From Tanytarsus gracilentus (taxonomy: Eukaryota; Arthropoda; Insecta; Diptera; Chironomidae), in the NCBI GenBank assembly GCA_038502055.1, contig JAXRKN010000044.1, forward strand, positions 7,634,501 through 7,698,500: a stretch of 64,000 nucleotides of DNA, written 5' to 3'. Shown here piece after piece: positions 31,301-43,810 of this stretch (positions are counted from its first letter, which is position 1; each line of letters opens with the position of its first letter). The translations under genes were made by a program, and so were the position numbers. The notes under the pieces are model-generated. The model worked only from the letters and a program-made list of their open reading frames with translations, ran no database searches and was not told where the DNA came from.

Positions 31301-32845
31301 TTTCGATTGCCTTTGAGCGAGGGCGGAAGCCAATTGAGTGAGGAGAGTACAGAAGCTAGAAGAGCAGACAGACAGTAATGAGTTTTTATGTGCACATTTA
31401 AAAGTATGTTTATTATTTTACTAATTAATAAAGATTAATTGCCTAATTGTTGAGTTAAGATTTTATACACAGAAGAAATTTAACTGGATATTTTTTTTCT
31501 TGGAGAGAAACGTAAATTCTACGGTTTGGATTTTATTTTATTTTATTTTTTAAAACTTTGAATTTTTTTGCCGATACGTATCAAATTTGATATTAAAAGT
31601 TTCCCACTCTTTCTCACCTAGGTTGAGTTATATTTTTTTATAATTTCAACGATCCAAAACAAAGAAACCAAGCAAATAATTTTTATGCATGTCCGCACAT
31701 TTTTTATCACTTTATCATAGCTGTAAGTTATCTTGCCTAAGGGATTTAAGCCCACTCTTGCAACTGAAGCATGATCCTTTTTTGCAAAGAGCAAAAGCGT
31801 CCCCAACAATACATTAACAAAAATATCCTTTTTTATAAAAGTCAGTTGTCGTATGACAGCAGCTTTCTTTTTACGATGACAATGACGACGATATCAAAAA
31901 GATTAAATTTCTATTCAAACACATTTTAAAGACCATCAGAATGTGAGTTTATTTATGATGGCGTGAAGAGGGTTTAATGGACAAGTTTATATCAACACCC
32001 TTATGTGAGTGCAAGAAAGAAATTTGCGAGACAAAAATAAGTAATGATGAGCTCAAGAAAAAAGGACGGCAATTGAGGAGTAAATTATGATGGAAAAACT
32101 TCAGAATTCATTAAACATAAAAAAATTCTTCGTTCAACTTTTAAAGTTTTGAAAGTTCAATATTGAAAAAGCTTTAAAAGCTCTTAAAATTTTCTTTCTT
32201 AACTTTCTTAGCAAACATTTTTTCAAAATATTAATTTTATTTTTAGAAAAATTAATTTTTTGAAATTAAAAAAAAACACATTTTTGATTTTCCGATAAAA
32301 ATATTTCCAAAATTTATTTTTTACTCAAAGTAAGCTCAAAGTATTTTTTATCAGTCTAATTTAAATCGATTATTATCGCATTTATTTTTATTCTTTCAAT
32401 GCCTTAAACAAACACCCGTAAATGTTTTGAAAAGAACAAAATAATTCTAAAAAGAAGCTTCTCATGGCCATAAACACAAAATTCTCTAAATCCCTATTTA
32501 TACGCTCATTATAATGCATTAGCATAACAATATAGGGAGAAACAATATTCAAATATTTTTATTTCATGCGAAAATGAGTTTTATGCGCTCAACTTGTGCG
32601 GAAGGAAATGATGAGTCTTTTTATAAGGAGGTTCAATATTCCGCAAAATAAACGAGAGTGTGAGAATGTTGTTTTTTGTGTTAAAAAAGCATAATGGGAT
32701 ACACTCAGTGAAATTCGATGAAACGAAAAATTACCAACGTTTGTGTTCTTCGACATGAAACACAAAATGTTCAGGAAATTTTTTGCTTTCATATGAAACA
32801 AAATTGTTCGAAAGCGTTAAATGAACTTTATCAGTGGATAATTAT
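25342..32845. other. Gene-poor region upstream of PDE1 exon 1
   Basis: About 7.5 kb of AT-rich sequence with no supported coding exon. Contains CA microsatellites at about 27302-27316 and 27685-27702, a GA microsatellite at about 28438-28458, and the long hairpin at 28820-28952. The minus-strand 5' UTR and promoter of the exon-1 form of PDE1 should lie near the left end, but no convincing core promoter was found. Confidence 0.5.
28820..28952. mobile_element. Long imperfect inverted repeat, MITE-like
   Basis: Two arms of nearly 60 bp, about 28820-28879 and 28894-28952, are reverse complements with few mismatches. The inner arms are AAAAATTACGTTATAAAATT and AATTTTATAACGTATTTTT; the outer arms are TTTGATAAATACTTTT and AAAAAAGTAATTATCAAA. 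The loop is about 15 bp. There is no coding capacity and no clear target duplication, so a MITE is inferred from the hairpin alone. Confidence 0.55.
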
Positions 32846-33124
32846 TAGGGTTGGGTGGATAATTTGAGGTTCCGTGGATGACAATTTTATTATTTGTTTA
32901 CATTTTAAAATTAATTTCAAAAATATAAAATGTTATAATACCCAATATATTATATACTATTCTACGAATAAAAATATAAACAAATTTAAAAAAAATTGAA
33001 ATTTTAGTTAAAAAGATCATTCGAAAGCTTTTAAAAAAATCCATAAAAAGCTCATTTGAAAGCTTTTAAAACGCTTCATGATAAATTTTTAAAAAAATAC
33101 AAAAGCTCATTTTGCCCATCCCTA
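32846..33124. mobile_element. Second hAT-like MITE family
   Basis: A 279-bp AT-rich element with ends TAGGGTTGGG and CCCATCCCTA (imperfect inverted repeats), flanked by 8-bp near-identical duplications ATAATTAT (32838-32845) and ATAATTAC (33125-33132). Internally it has repeated CATTTGAAAGCTTTTAAAA-like segments near 33020-33070. TAGGG.TGGG ends plus an 8-bp duplication point to the hAT superfamily. It is distinct from the CAGGGGTTTAAG family. Confidence 0.7.
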
Positions 33125-34329
33125 ATAATTACGACTCTGACACTACTTGCACACTCATTTGAGAAGTTATTCTTAGCCTCATTGCATAATTTGTTTGAAC
33201 TTTTTTGCACACTCCTATAAAAAATTCATTAACATAATTGTGAAAAATTTCGCACGACAAACAAAGTTCGACGAAAAGTTTAAAAAATCAAACAAAAACT
33301 TTTTTCAATAAACTTTTCGTAAAGTTTTTTAATTTATTTTTTTCTAAGAAAGCACAACAAAAAGAATATTTACAGTGATAACACATTATGGAGCTTATGA
33401 GATGACAAACTCATTTTTGTGAGGGATGAAAATTGTCAAATTGTGCGAAAATAATTCTTCTTCCCTTAAATTGATCGAATTACATGGCATCGTTTATTAT
33501 TTCATATTGTATTGCGAGGCACGAAAATCCCTTAAAAAATGACGATAGAGATAAAATTTTATTGCAAAATAGCAATATCGATTACACTTGTGACAGCCAT
33601 AATTTTGGTATTATTAACTGATAAAAGCTGTATCTCCAAAATTTGAGAAACATTTTTAAAAAAACTCTAAAAATGTCAAGATTTGAAATTTCAATAGAGG
33701 GCGCAACAAGTAAATGGTGAATTTGATTTTCACCACATTTTGATATCAGAATTTCAAATTTGAAAATTCATTTTAGTGTCAACAGTCAAATCAACTAAAA
33801 TTTCAAGAGTAAATTTTTACTTTTTATATGAATAAATTTCAAATTTCATATTTTTAAGAATTCGCATCGAATGATAAGAAAATATTTCTATACATTCTCT
33901 TCCAACTGTCCTTCGGTCTAGACGCGAGTCTATTTTAATGAAAAAACTTTTTTTGTGAAGTGGAATTCGGGCCAGAAATAATTTTAATTGTGTCTTGAAT
34001 TTCAATTTAGTTGAAGATTTTCATGTTAAGTAATTTTGCATTAGTGAATTTCTAAATTTTGCATTCCAATGCTCATCACGAACGTTTTGTGGAATTTGAT
34101 TAAATGTGAGTACGTCACATATTCATCATAATGACTATGCATGTCATAATTGAAGATGAACATTTTCTTGTGGTTCTCAAAGATGTATACGGAATAATAG
34201 AATCGAATGAAAATGGTTATTCATCATCGTGACCCAAATTGATAGCGAGAACATGAAGTAAGAAGAATTTCCTACGATGAATGAGGAAATTCGAGAATAT
34301 CGTGATGATTTTTTCTTCTCGATTTATTT

Positions 34330-34981
34330 TTAGATGCAATTACCGGGAAGTGCTTCACAATATAATTGAACATTGTTAAAGTAACAACGCTCCTTGACGG
34401 TGTATTTATTGTGGTCACTGACGTCAGTCGAAGAAAACTGAGAAGGGCATTTAAGATGGATGGAATTGAGGATAAAACAGATGTCAAATGAGTCAGAAAT
34501 AGATTTTATAAAAATAAATTGTGGCATCTAAAAGTTTATTCATTGATTTTCAAATAAATTAAGTAGGAAAATCCACTGTGTATCCATTAAAACTATAACA
34601 AGCCTTTTTATTGTTTGAACAATAATTGCTAACGACACTTTTGGGAGAACATGACTACATGCTCATTACTATATCAATATCACCCTCGAAATTAATAATT
34701 CAAGTCCTCGATAAAATAATACTATCGAGTCAATATTGCCTCTCTTATAACTGCCACATGCGTATAAAGCGTCGGTTTGAGAAATTCCGAGTTTCACCTA
34801 CAAAAATTTGTTCTTCAAGTATGAAGAAAATTTTTAGAATTGAAACCTTTAGTTCCATTAAAAAATTCCTCTGATTTGTTTTAATGATTTTTTCTAGCAG
34901 TTTTTTAATTATTGCAGTTTCATTCAAGCTTACAATAATAAAAAATGTAAACAAATAAATTTCTACGTGAAGTAAATTCAT
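34330..34981 (-). CDS. Candidate small secreted four-Cys protein
   Basis: Three minus-strand exons: 34981-34934 (ATG start, signal-like MNLLHVEIYLFTFFII, donor ATT|GTAAGC), 34797-34684 (acceptor TTTTTGTAG, contains DALYACGSYKRGN, weak donor AGG|GTGATA) and 34437-34330 (acceptor CCCTTCTCAG, contains KERCYFNNVQLYCEALPGNC and the stop). All junctions are phase 0, giving 89 residues with four cysteines after the signal sequence. AATAAA follows directly (34328-34323 on the minus strand). No family is recognised. The middle exon is the weakest part; exons 1 and 3 alone would give 51 residues. Such combinations can arise by chance in AT-rich DNA. Confidence 0.4.
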
Positions 34982-37900
34982 TATAATAAAATAATTAACT
35001 TTGAATGAGCTCACATAAAAAAGCACTTTGTTCCTGTGCACAATAATTTTATTATAATGAGAACGGTCGCAGCATGAATTCTTAAACAAGAAAATTCAAG
35101 TGGCAGTCAAAGCCTTTCATTAAATTTTCATACCCAAACAATTTAACGTTTATCGATTGATTTTTTTACGCGTTATTTTTGTCACTTACTATTTTTATCT
35201 GACCATATGGAAGTCTCGAATTAAAACAGCATAAAAATAGAATTGATAATGTCACCAATTAAAAAAATTACTAAGCGAGCTCTTTTCTGTGACTCACAAT
35301 GCTCAACTAATTTTTCTCGGAAACATTTTCGAAAGTAGTCTTGCATTATGATGAATTAGAAGGTAACGAAATGGTGAGAAAGTTTTTTTTATTCACGGAA
35401 AATTTAATTTTCATTCTTTATTTTTGCTCATTTTTCTTCATGCGCTCTCGCAATCGCTCTCGTCGACTCTTTTTCATTTCCTCTCTCACATAAAAAAATT
35501 AAAACGAAAAATGCTTCGTTATCAAGGAAATTGTACAGAAAAAATTTCTCTCCACTTTTTCCTCATTTCATTCATAATGCTTCACCGCAACATAAAATGT
35601 ACACAAATTCTTTGCAAATTGTTTCTTTTTGTACGAGTTTACGAGTCGTTTTTCATATTGTTAAAAGTTTACGTGAAAACTGTCTAAAAAAAGTTAATTA
35701 AGAACATTAAATTATAAATTAGGAATTTTAAACATTTTTAACTCAAAAAATATTTCAGGTCTTGAAATGTTTGTGACAGCAGATTTTGGGCAGCATGTTT
35801 AAGATTTGGTGAAATGGAAACTGATAAGATCTTTCAGTTGAAGAATTTTTATGTAATTGAAAGCTTTGCATAGATAGATTTGAACACGGATAAAATTTGT
35901 GACATTCCAATTCAAAAAATTAAATTAAAAACATTTAACAAGAAACGTTTTTTTTGGGTCAATTTTGCGTGTTGAAAACTTTTCGAATATAGAAGAAAAC
36001 TTTCTCAATGATTCGGCAACAAGTGATTTTTTTTAGTATTATGCTTTTGAATGCGAGAAGAATATGGCAGTCATTTGATAAAAGCTTATGACAGTGTCAC
36101 ACGACTATGCCAGCCATAAAATACCTATTAACATCTCTACCATTCTCTTTTCACGCTTTTCCTTTGCCAATGAAAAATAGCTTCGTGTGTGCAAATGATG
36201 GCGATGAAATGAAATATCAGCACAGCTATTGACATTAAAAATCAATATTTCTTCCTCGCCATTACGAAAAAAATTTTTTTTTTTGTGTGTTTAGGGGGAA
36301 AATTGGATATTTTTTTTACTTAAGTTTAAAAAAATTACTTAATTATAAATCACCGATATTTGAGAATATCTGCCCAAAGACAAAACCCACAGGAAGAAAA
36401 TCCAAAAAAGGAAGCCCTTTCTTTTAAATACAAGCAAATAAATTGATTCTTATCCGCCTCCAACGTTACCAACATGAATATTTGGAGATTTCAAGGTGAA
36501 TCTTTAATAAAAATTCTGTTTATGTTGCAGAAAACTTTTAGTTCACATTTTTCATTTGAAACTGCAAGAAAAGCTAAACTAATAAATAATTGAGAGTCTT
36601 TAGAGGGTTCGCAACTTTAAATAAAAAATTTCTTCTGAATTTTTATGCAAAGACATGAGCAGAAAAAAAATCGAGTTTTCAATAAAATTCGAGTATCATT
36701 AAATAATAATAAATTGTCTCATATATGATGATCATCCTCATAAATAATCCTTTCACGTTGAAACATTTGCGGGCGAGTCAGAAATGTCATGAATCATGAT
36801 TTAAGAAGTCGGTGACATGTTTATGGGATGGATGGAAAGAGTACTGCAAAATTTATGGCCAACCGTCGTGGAAAGTATCTCGTGAACTTAATTACATACA
36901 CACAACTTGCATAAACAAATTAAGTACTGTGTGTGTGTGAGTGTGCCGGTCTCGTAGTGTATCGGGTGAAAAGGTAAATATTTAAATAGTTGTCTCATCC
37001 AATCTCAATTAACATCACATAACCCTCATCGTACTATCTGGCATACACTGAACCAACACATGATTGAAATTTTTATAATTGAAAATATTGTAAACTATTT
37101 GTATGGTTTGAAAATAAACAGACATGGCCTTATCGTCATCTACATTGCTGTTTCAAGCTGCGAATAGTGGAAAGAAGAAAACATCGTGGGAAAAGAGCAA
37201 CACTGAATGGATTATTGTGCAATCTATTGATGGATTATTATTGAATTTTGAAGTAAACGAAGTTGATAAAGTGGAGAGACAATTTTTTTCATTTATTTAC
37301 TGAGAATTTACTCGTTGAATTTTGTTGAGTTCTGCATAAATTTTTTTTTGTTTACATTTTCAATACAATTTGAATTTTTTAAGTGCTCACATCTTCGAAA
37401 ACGATAAAACTTGTAATTGCAATTTCCGACACTTTCGATGTTCACTTCAATTAATTTTGCTATGTGACACGATTGGAAAGTTTGTGGACTTGAGGAAGTC
37501 TCAACATTTTCTTAAATCTCATGTTCTGTCACAAATTTTCCCTTAAGCTGTTAAACTTGAGAATCTTGTCGAAAACTTTCAACAGATTTTTTTAATACTT
37601 TAATGGAAAAATTAGAGTTGAGTTATGAAATTTTGTTGCTAATAATTTTCATCTTTATTTTTGTCAGAATCAAATCTATCATCACAAATTATGAAAGCAC
37701 TAACAAATTGAATGCTATTAGTCATTAATGTTATTGCGCTTCAGTTATTAATGATCATTACATGATTAACCATGAGTTAGTGAAAGAATTTCATTAAACA
37801 CAAATATAAAGAGGGCTTCATGCGTTACTGAAAAAAGTTCTTCTTCGTTGAAAGAGAACGCAATAATTCCTGAAAATCGACCATCAGAAAAAAAGCATTG

Positions 37901-40900
37901 AAAACTTTTTTGTAAGTTATTTAATGTAAAAAATTGATTATGAATCAAAAATTTCCTGGAATTATATCTATGGAAATTTTACATGTGAAAACTACTTCAC
38001 TCTCTGGCGATTATCGAATATTTTTTTTTAAAATATATTTTTTCCATCCCTCGACAAAAACTTACGAAATTACAACCATAAAGCGATTTATGTTTGGAAA
38101 GAATGTAAGTGTAGCATATAAATAGCACGATATAGTCGATAAATGAGATTGCAACGACGTGAAAGTAAAGTAAACATTTTATGAGCGCTCACAACGATGA
38201 AAAATTGAAAAGACTTGTGCTTTAATAATGCTTTCGCACCTAACCGAAAAAAAACTAAATTAGAAAATCTCCTCTTTTATGTTTTATTTATTTAACATGT
38301 AAACACATATGTGAACGAGTTAGATGAGTAAATATCATGATTTAATAAAGTCATCTCTCGTCGCTCATAAAAGCGAGTACTTAGATATTCAGGAGAATTC
38401 AGATAGATGCGAAATTCTCTCGGGTTTTCTGTCAACATTCATATCAAGTGTATTGCTCTCATCCTAAACTCATATATGTGCGTCTTATATGTTTTGAGAA
38501 AGAAAGAAAGAAAAGGTAAACTTTATCGTACATAACCGCAGCAACAACAATGTCGAACGACCGATGAAGTTGTTGGGGAATTTTACGTGAAGGATTACAA
38601 TTCAAGTTGACAACCGTAAAGCAGAAAAGGTCCATAAATACACAAGAAAAGGATATTCGATCTGCGACAAATTAAACTTGAGTTGCGTGAAAATTTTCTT
38701 ATCTGATTGATTTTCAATTTTTCGGGTCTAAAATTGGCTAATTTAAAACAAATTTTTAAATGTTGACACAGAAAAGAGTTTTTCAGCTCTCTCGCTCGAT
38801 GCGCACATGAACAGAAAAGACGCAATCAAAAAGGAAGTTCTGTGTCTTCTCACTAAAAGACCATGAAATTTATTACATTGCTTAAGGAAGCGAAATGAAA
38901 GGGGTTTGCGTCAATGGCCATTTGGAATTAATCTTTAAGTTATGGCTGCAGGAAAAAGCTTCAAAAGCTTTTGACTCTTTTTTTCGAGAGAATGAAAAAA
39001 AAAATATCTTTAAAACTTGATTAATTTTTATTTTCAATTTGGGAGTTTGAGTTTTGACACGACGGAACATTGGTGACGAAAAATTATTAAAAAATTATCT
39101 TAAAATTTAATTCACAAATTGATTGAAAAATATCAGTAAATAAAAACTCGAATCCGGATGTTCAAATTGTCGACTAATTCATGTATTATCCAAAATATTC
39201 AAGATGGTCTTATCATAATTTTTCTTCATTTTCAACAACGACAAGATTACTCATAATGATGTGATTTTGTGATGAACGACTTTTATAAAGCGACATTTAT
39301 CTTCTGCTCATCGAGAACATTGTCTTTCTTAGTATATTTCTTTAACCGTACAAGAATGACCTACAAAATGACTTGCGGATTCATTTTTCATCTCTATTTT
39401 TATGACAGTAGATGTCCTCAAATGGATTGATGTTGGTGTTGAATTACTACAAAACATAAATTTTAATAAAAAGTACTTGTTTGAAGGGTGCGATGTTCGC
39501 ATTTCTTTGATTAAGATATTTTAATTTATTTTCTCCTCTTTCAGGCAACTCGCAAAGCTTAAAATGAAAGAGTTTTGTTCAAATATTAATTTGGGTCTTT
39601 TACTTTTTTTAGAGAAAAATCACATTTTGTTTAAACATAAAACTCTGTTTTACATACTTTACTTAGGATTCAATGTTTGTCTATGCAAGTGGTTGAAATT
39701 TTTATTTTTCATGACGTCAAAAAAAATTTCATTCAACTTTCAAAAGCAAAATTTCCTTTTTCAGACACCTGAATTAAAGATGAAAGCAATAAAATTATAA
39801 TGCAGACCATAAATTTTCTGAATGAATTTGTAAGTAAAAACGAAGGATAATAAAACTTTCACCGCACTTTCAAATGAACGGAAATGAAATTCTTTTTTTT
39901 CTTTACTTATAATTCGAGTCTGTTTTATATCTCAACTCCTGAATTAATTTTTTTCCATTTCCACATCAGATACTCGAGATGTGTAAGTAGTCGTAAAAAA
40001 CTCTTTCATGCGTTAAATGAAGATAAAGGGAAACTTTTTTCTCCGTCGAATGTCAATTTGTCAAAGTCGCACTTCGTTAATTTTCCACAAAGGACGTGAA
40101 AATTATTTTTAAAAAAAATTTAAAGACTTTATGTGGAAAAAAAGTTTCGACTTTTTTCTTTGATGGTGTTTTAATGATTAATTTTTTTTCATGTGGAGTT
40201 TTTTAAATTTTTGTGGGTTTTTGAGGATTTTGTAACATTTTAACAAAATCATAAATCCGTGGTCAATTTTGAATTTTTTTCATGAACATAAAATTATGTT
40301 GGCAAAAATCTCATTTTTGTGGTTTTAATTTAACATGAAATTAATGTCTGCCACCGCTCAAAATAATAATAATTTTACGACATCGCGTTGAAGAAAAAAA
40401 TTAAGCTTTAATCACTCCTAAAAAGCGCATCAAAGAGCTTCCCATGAGAGCTTTATATATTAATAAATTCACGAGTGTCTCTAATTTATTATAATCATGT
40501 CATCGCTTGGCAGTGAGTAAGAAGGAAAGAAAATCTAATCCCAAAACATTAAACCCCATAATGCCAAATGACATATTTAGGTTGTAAAAAATTACTTTCG
40601 AAGCCTCGACGAGAGGAAATTGCTCTTTAACCCTCTAGCTGTTCCGTTGTTCCGCACACATAATTAACATCACAAAGACTTTTTTTGATGAAAAATTTAT
40701 TACTAAAAATTTCTTCTTTTGGAAATAAAGAAAATGAAAATTTTTGACTTACTTTTTGCTGCTCTAAAATTTAATATCCTTACAAGTTATAACAAAACTT
40801 GTTAATGAGATTGCTGATTAAATAATTTATTTTTCACTTTAAACGATTTAAATTAATTTCATCAATTATTCACAACATACACACACCGTCATAATTTGCA

Positions 40901-42232
40901 GACATTTCGCGCATGTGGCATCAATTAATTTTTCAACTCTTCTTATTCGATGACTTTTTTTTTAAGAAATTCAATTCAACATTTAAATCCCTTGCACTTT
41001 GTCGCCTTACAGTAAACACACAAATATTTCCTTGATAGAGCTTTTGCTCTCCTTCCTAACGAGACAGCTGATGGTGTTCGACTAACTTTTTAAATGGAAA
41101 AATGATTATGTGAGGAGAGAGTTGTGCTCGTGCTTTTATGCGAAAGAATAAAAATGTGAAATTGAGTAAATTTTAGAAGTACGAAAATTGATTTCAGTCA
41201 TGCGCCGTTTGCTCCAGAGAATAAAATTTTCAGAGAGACCGAGAGCATAAACGGTTTTCATTGAAAAATAATTTTTACACCAAATTCGCTCGATTGGTGA
41301 TATTTTAAATGAAAAATTATTTTCGAAATCTTTCTCTCTTTCGCTAACTGCAGCCAGGGTTATTTTTAGAAAGTCAAAATGATTTTTAAGAGTCGAATTT
41401 ACACGCCAGTTCATGCAAAATTGATGATGGTAAAAAAGTTTTTCTGGTTATCATGAATTTTCATTATTAAATTTGCTTCCGGATATTGAGAGTCGAATAG
41501 ATTTTTTTTGATTTTATAAAATGACATTTTGATGTATCGAGAAATAAAAATTCTTTAATAAATTTTTCTCGAGTAATTTTCTTGCGATGAAAGAAATTAT
41601 GATCGAGCTCACGTCGCTTTACGACTTGGAATGCCATAATGTTCGCTTTTTGTCTTGTGCTTTTCGATAAAAATTTTAATTTCACAATTTCATCCATCGT
41701 AAACTTCTATTTTCTCCTTTTCAAGCTTCGTCGATAGATTTTTTTTTTCAAATTACTTTCTGTACACGTTTATTTCACATCTTATGAAAAACTCCGTTTG
41801 AAAAAGAAAAGAAGCGGAATAAAGTTCATTTGACATGAGTGCTTTAGAAGCTTAGAGTTTGATAGAGTTTATTTGAGGAAGGATTGAATTAGAATTAGGT
41901 CACAGCAGCATCAGCTAATTGAAATATGTGTTCACAGTTACATGCGAGATGGACTAAATGAAATCCATACACATGTGTGGTTTTAAAATGAAAAAGATGT
42001 TAAATGGTTGGATGGACTCTATTCTCTTTGTAAAGTCACATTACATTTTAACCAAATTTTACCAAACAAAAGTGGTTTAGTGGAATTTAAACCGAGCTGG
42101 ATTATCTCGTCTAAATTTTGTTAAAATTTATTAGTGAAAATGTACAAAATTCTTATTGGAATCTTATAAAAGTTAATAAGTTCTAAATAAATAAAATAAA
42201 TAATTGAAAATATATTTTAAAAATTTTAAGTA
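34982..42232. other. Gene-poor region
   Basis: About 7.2 kb of AT-rich sequence. Only simple repeats stand out: GT at about 36928-36944 and GAAA at about 38500-38515. Numerous short open frames on both strands have AT-driven composition (Phe, Lys, Ile, Asn) and no splice or homology support. Confidence 0.5.
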
Positions 42233-42254
42233 AATAATCGATAATTTTTTAAAT

Positions 42255-42822
42255 GTTTTGTGTTTGTTTGGTTTTGTATTGTGGGTGGGCCAGTGCCTAA
42301 CAGCTTGTTAGGGCTGAGGAAGGACGTAGTGGCGGTAACTTTTATAAAATGCCGTCGAAACCACCTTTGATTTATTTATTTATTTTATAACTGCAACCGT
42401 AAGGTTAGTTACTAACCCATAATTGTGATTAGTTGGAAACACTCTATGAGTGATCACAAGACTGTTCATAATGAAAAATTTTACGTCATGGATTACGGCG
42501 TCCTGTTTGGTTTTTTCCGCTGGGCGTTCCATGACGACTAACATTACAACACTCTAATAGGGGTTATTCGATCGCTAGTGCGTCTTTCTCAAGACGTGCG
42601 TTGCAGCTCCCGAGGTGGGCGATTCCCGCGGGGACGCCTGCTGTTGAGGGGGAAAAAAGGGGTATTTATACTCTATTCTTAAGAGAAATCTTAAGAGTTC
42701 TGCATGGTTACGTTTTTATCCTTATCCTAAGCTTTCGAGCTCTGGAAAAGGAAATTAAAACGGGCGCGTCTTCCTGGTAACTCCAGCGTGCTACCTATTA
42801 GTAATCAATCAATCAATCAATC
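42255..42822 (+). mobile_element. 5'-truncated retroposon (non-LTR 3' end or SINE)
   Basis: A 568-bp insert flanked by a perfect 22-bp target-site duplication beginning AATAATCGATAA (42233-42254 and 42823-42844). It ends in a tetranucleotide tail, AATCAATCAATCAATCAATC, just before the right duplication. The body is GC-richer than the flanks, with runs such as GGTGGGCGATTCCCGCGGGG, and has no usable reading frame. A long duplication and 3' simple tail are marks of target-primed reverse transcription. No tRNA-like A/B boxes were seen, so a truncated non-LTR 3' UTR is favoured. Confidence 0.85.
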
Positions 42823-42844
42823 AATAATCGATAATTTTTTAAAT

Positions 42845-43810
42845 TATTTTTAGAGCTCTTGGACTCTTTAATTTTTTAACGCATGACATTGTAAGTCTTG
42901 AAGCCACAATGAAAAAGGAAAATTTTAGTTAATTTCCTTATTGTGGCACATGTCATTTCATTATTGATTCATGATTGACGAAACGATTTTCGTGTCGAAT
43001 TGAAATTATTGGATTTTGATGGTTTCTAAATAAACAAGCTGAGCTGTATGCTCACATTTTGAGGAAATAATATTCGATTAGTTTTCATTTTCGTGAGGTT
43101 AGGGGAGCTTGGAGGGCTTCTTATTTTTAGTACGCAGCATTAATTTTTAATACACTTTTTACCTGAAAATTTATCTACGTCTTAAAACAATAATTTAACA
43201 AAAAACTTTTCTTCCCTCTCAATAAATTATTTCACCCGTAAAGTCGAAGGATTTCCTCTCAAAGCTTTTTCACCCTAACAAACAAGATCTTGAAAAAAAA
43301 TTGTCTCACTTATTCTCCACATGATGCTTCAAGTTAATTATGTGTTACCTATTTATAAACTGTTGCCAGATGTATTTTCCATCTTTGATGGCTTTCAGTG
43401 TTATTTGAGATGCTGACTCTTGTCACTCTCAACAACACAAAAAAAGAAGAAAATAACAAATCTTGTGGTGTAAGCGAGCTCGAGTAGAAAACATGTAATC
43501 TTTTATAGCTCTAAAATAGCTTTTCAGATAATAATTGAGGTCAAAACTCTTTCATCCCCTTGTCGACGTGGATGGATGAGATTTTTTGGATTGTTGTCTC
43601 ATAAATTCTTACTGAAAATATTTTTCTGTTTCCTTTGTAGTGGATTCTTTTGTAAAATCATCTGACATGACTTTTTTTCGTGAGTTGAGCACGTTCGTCA
43701 GTGCTTCATGTTCTTATTTTTTTATTCACCGCTCGCGGGATTATAATTGCACAGTAACAAAGCTAAAAACAACTAAAAATAGGATTTAAGACAATTTTTA
43801 TTGAACTCAC
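42845..43810. other. Non-coding, no feature recognised
   Basis: AT-rich sequence between the retroposon and the minus-strand exon at 43811. Nothing supported. Confidence 0.5.
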
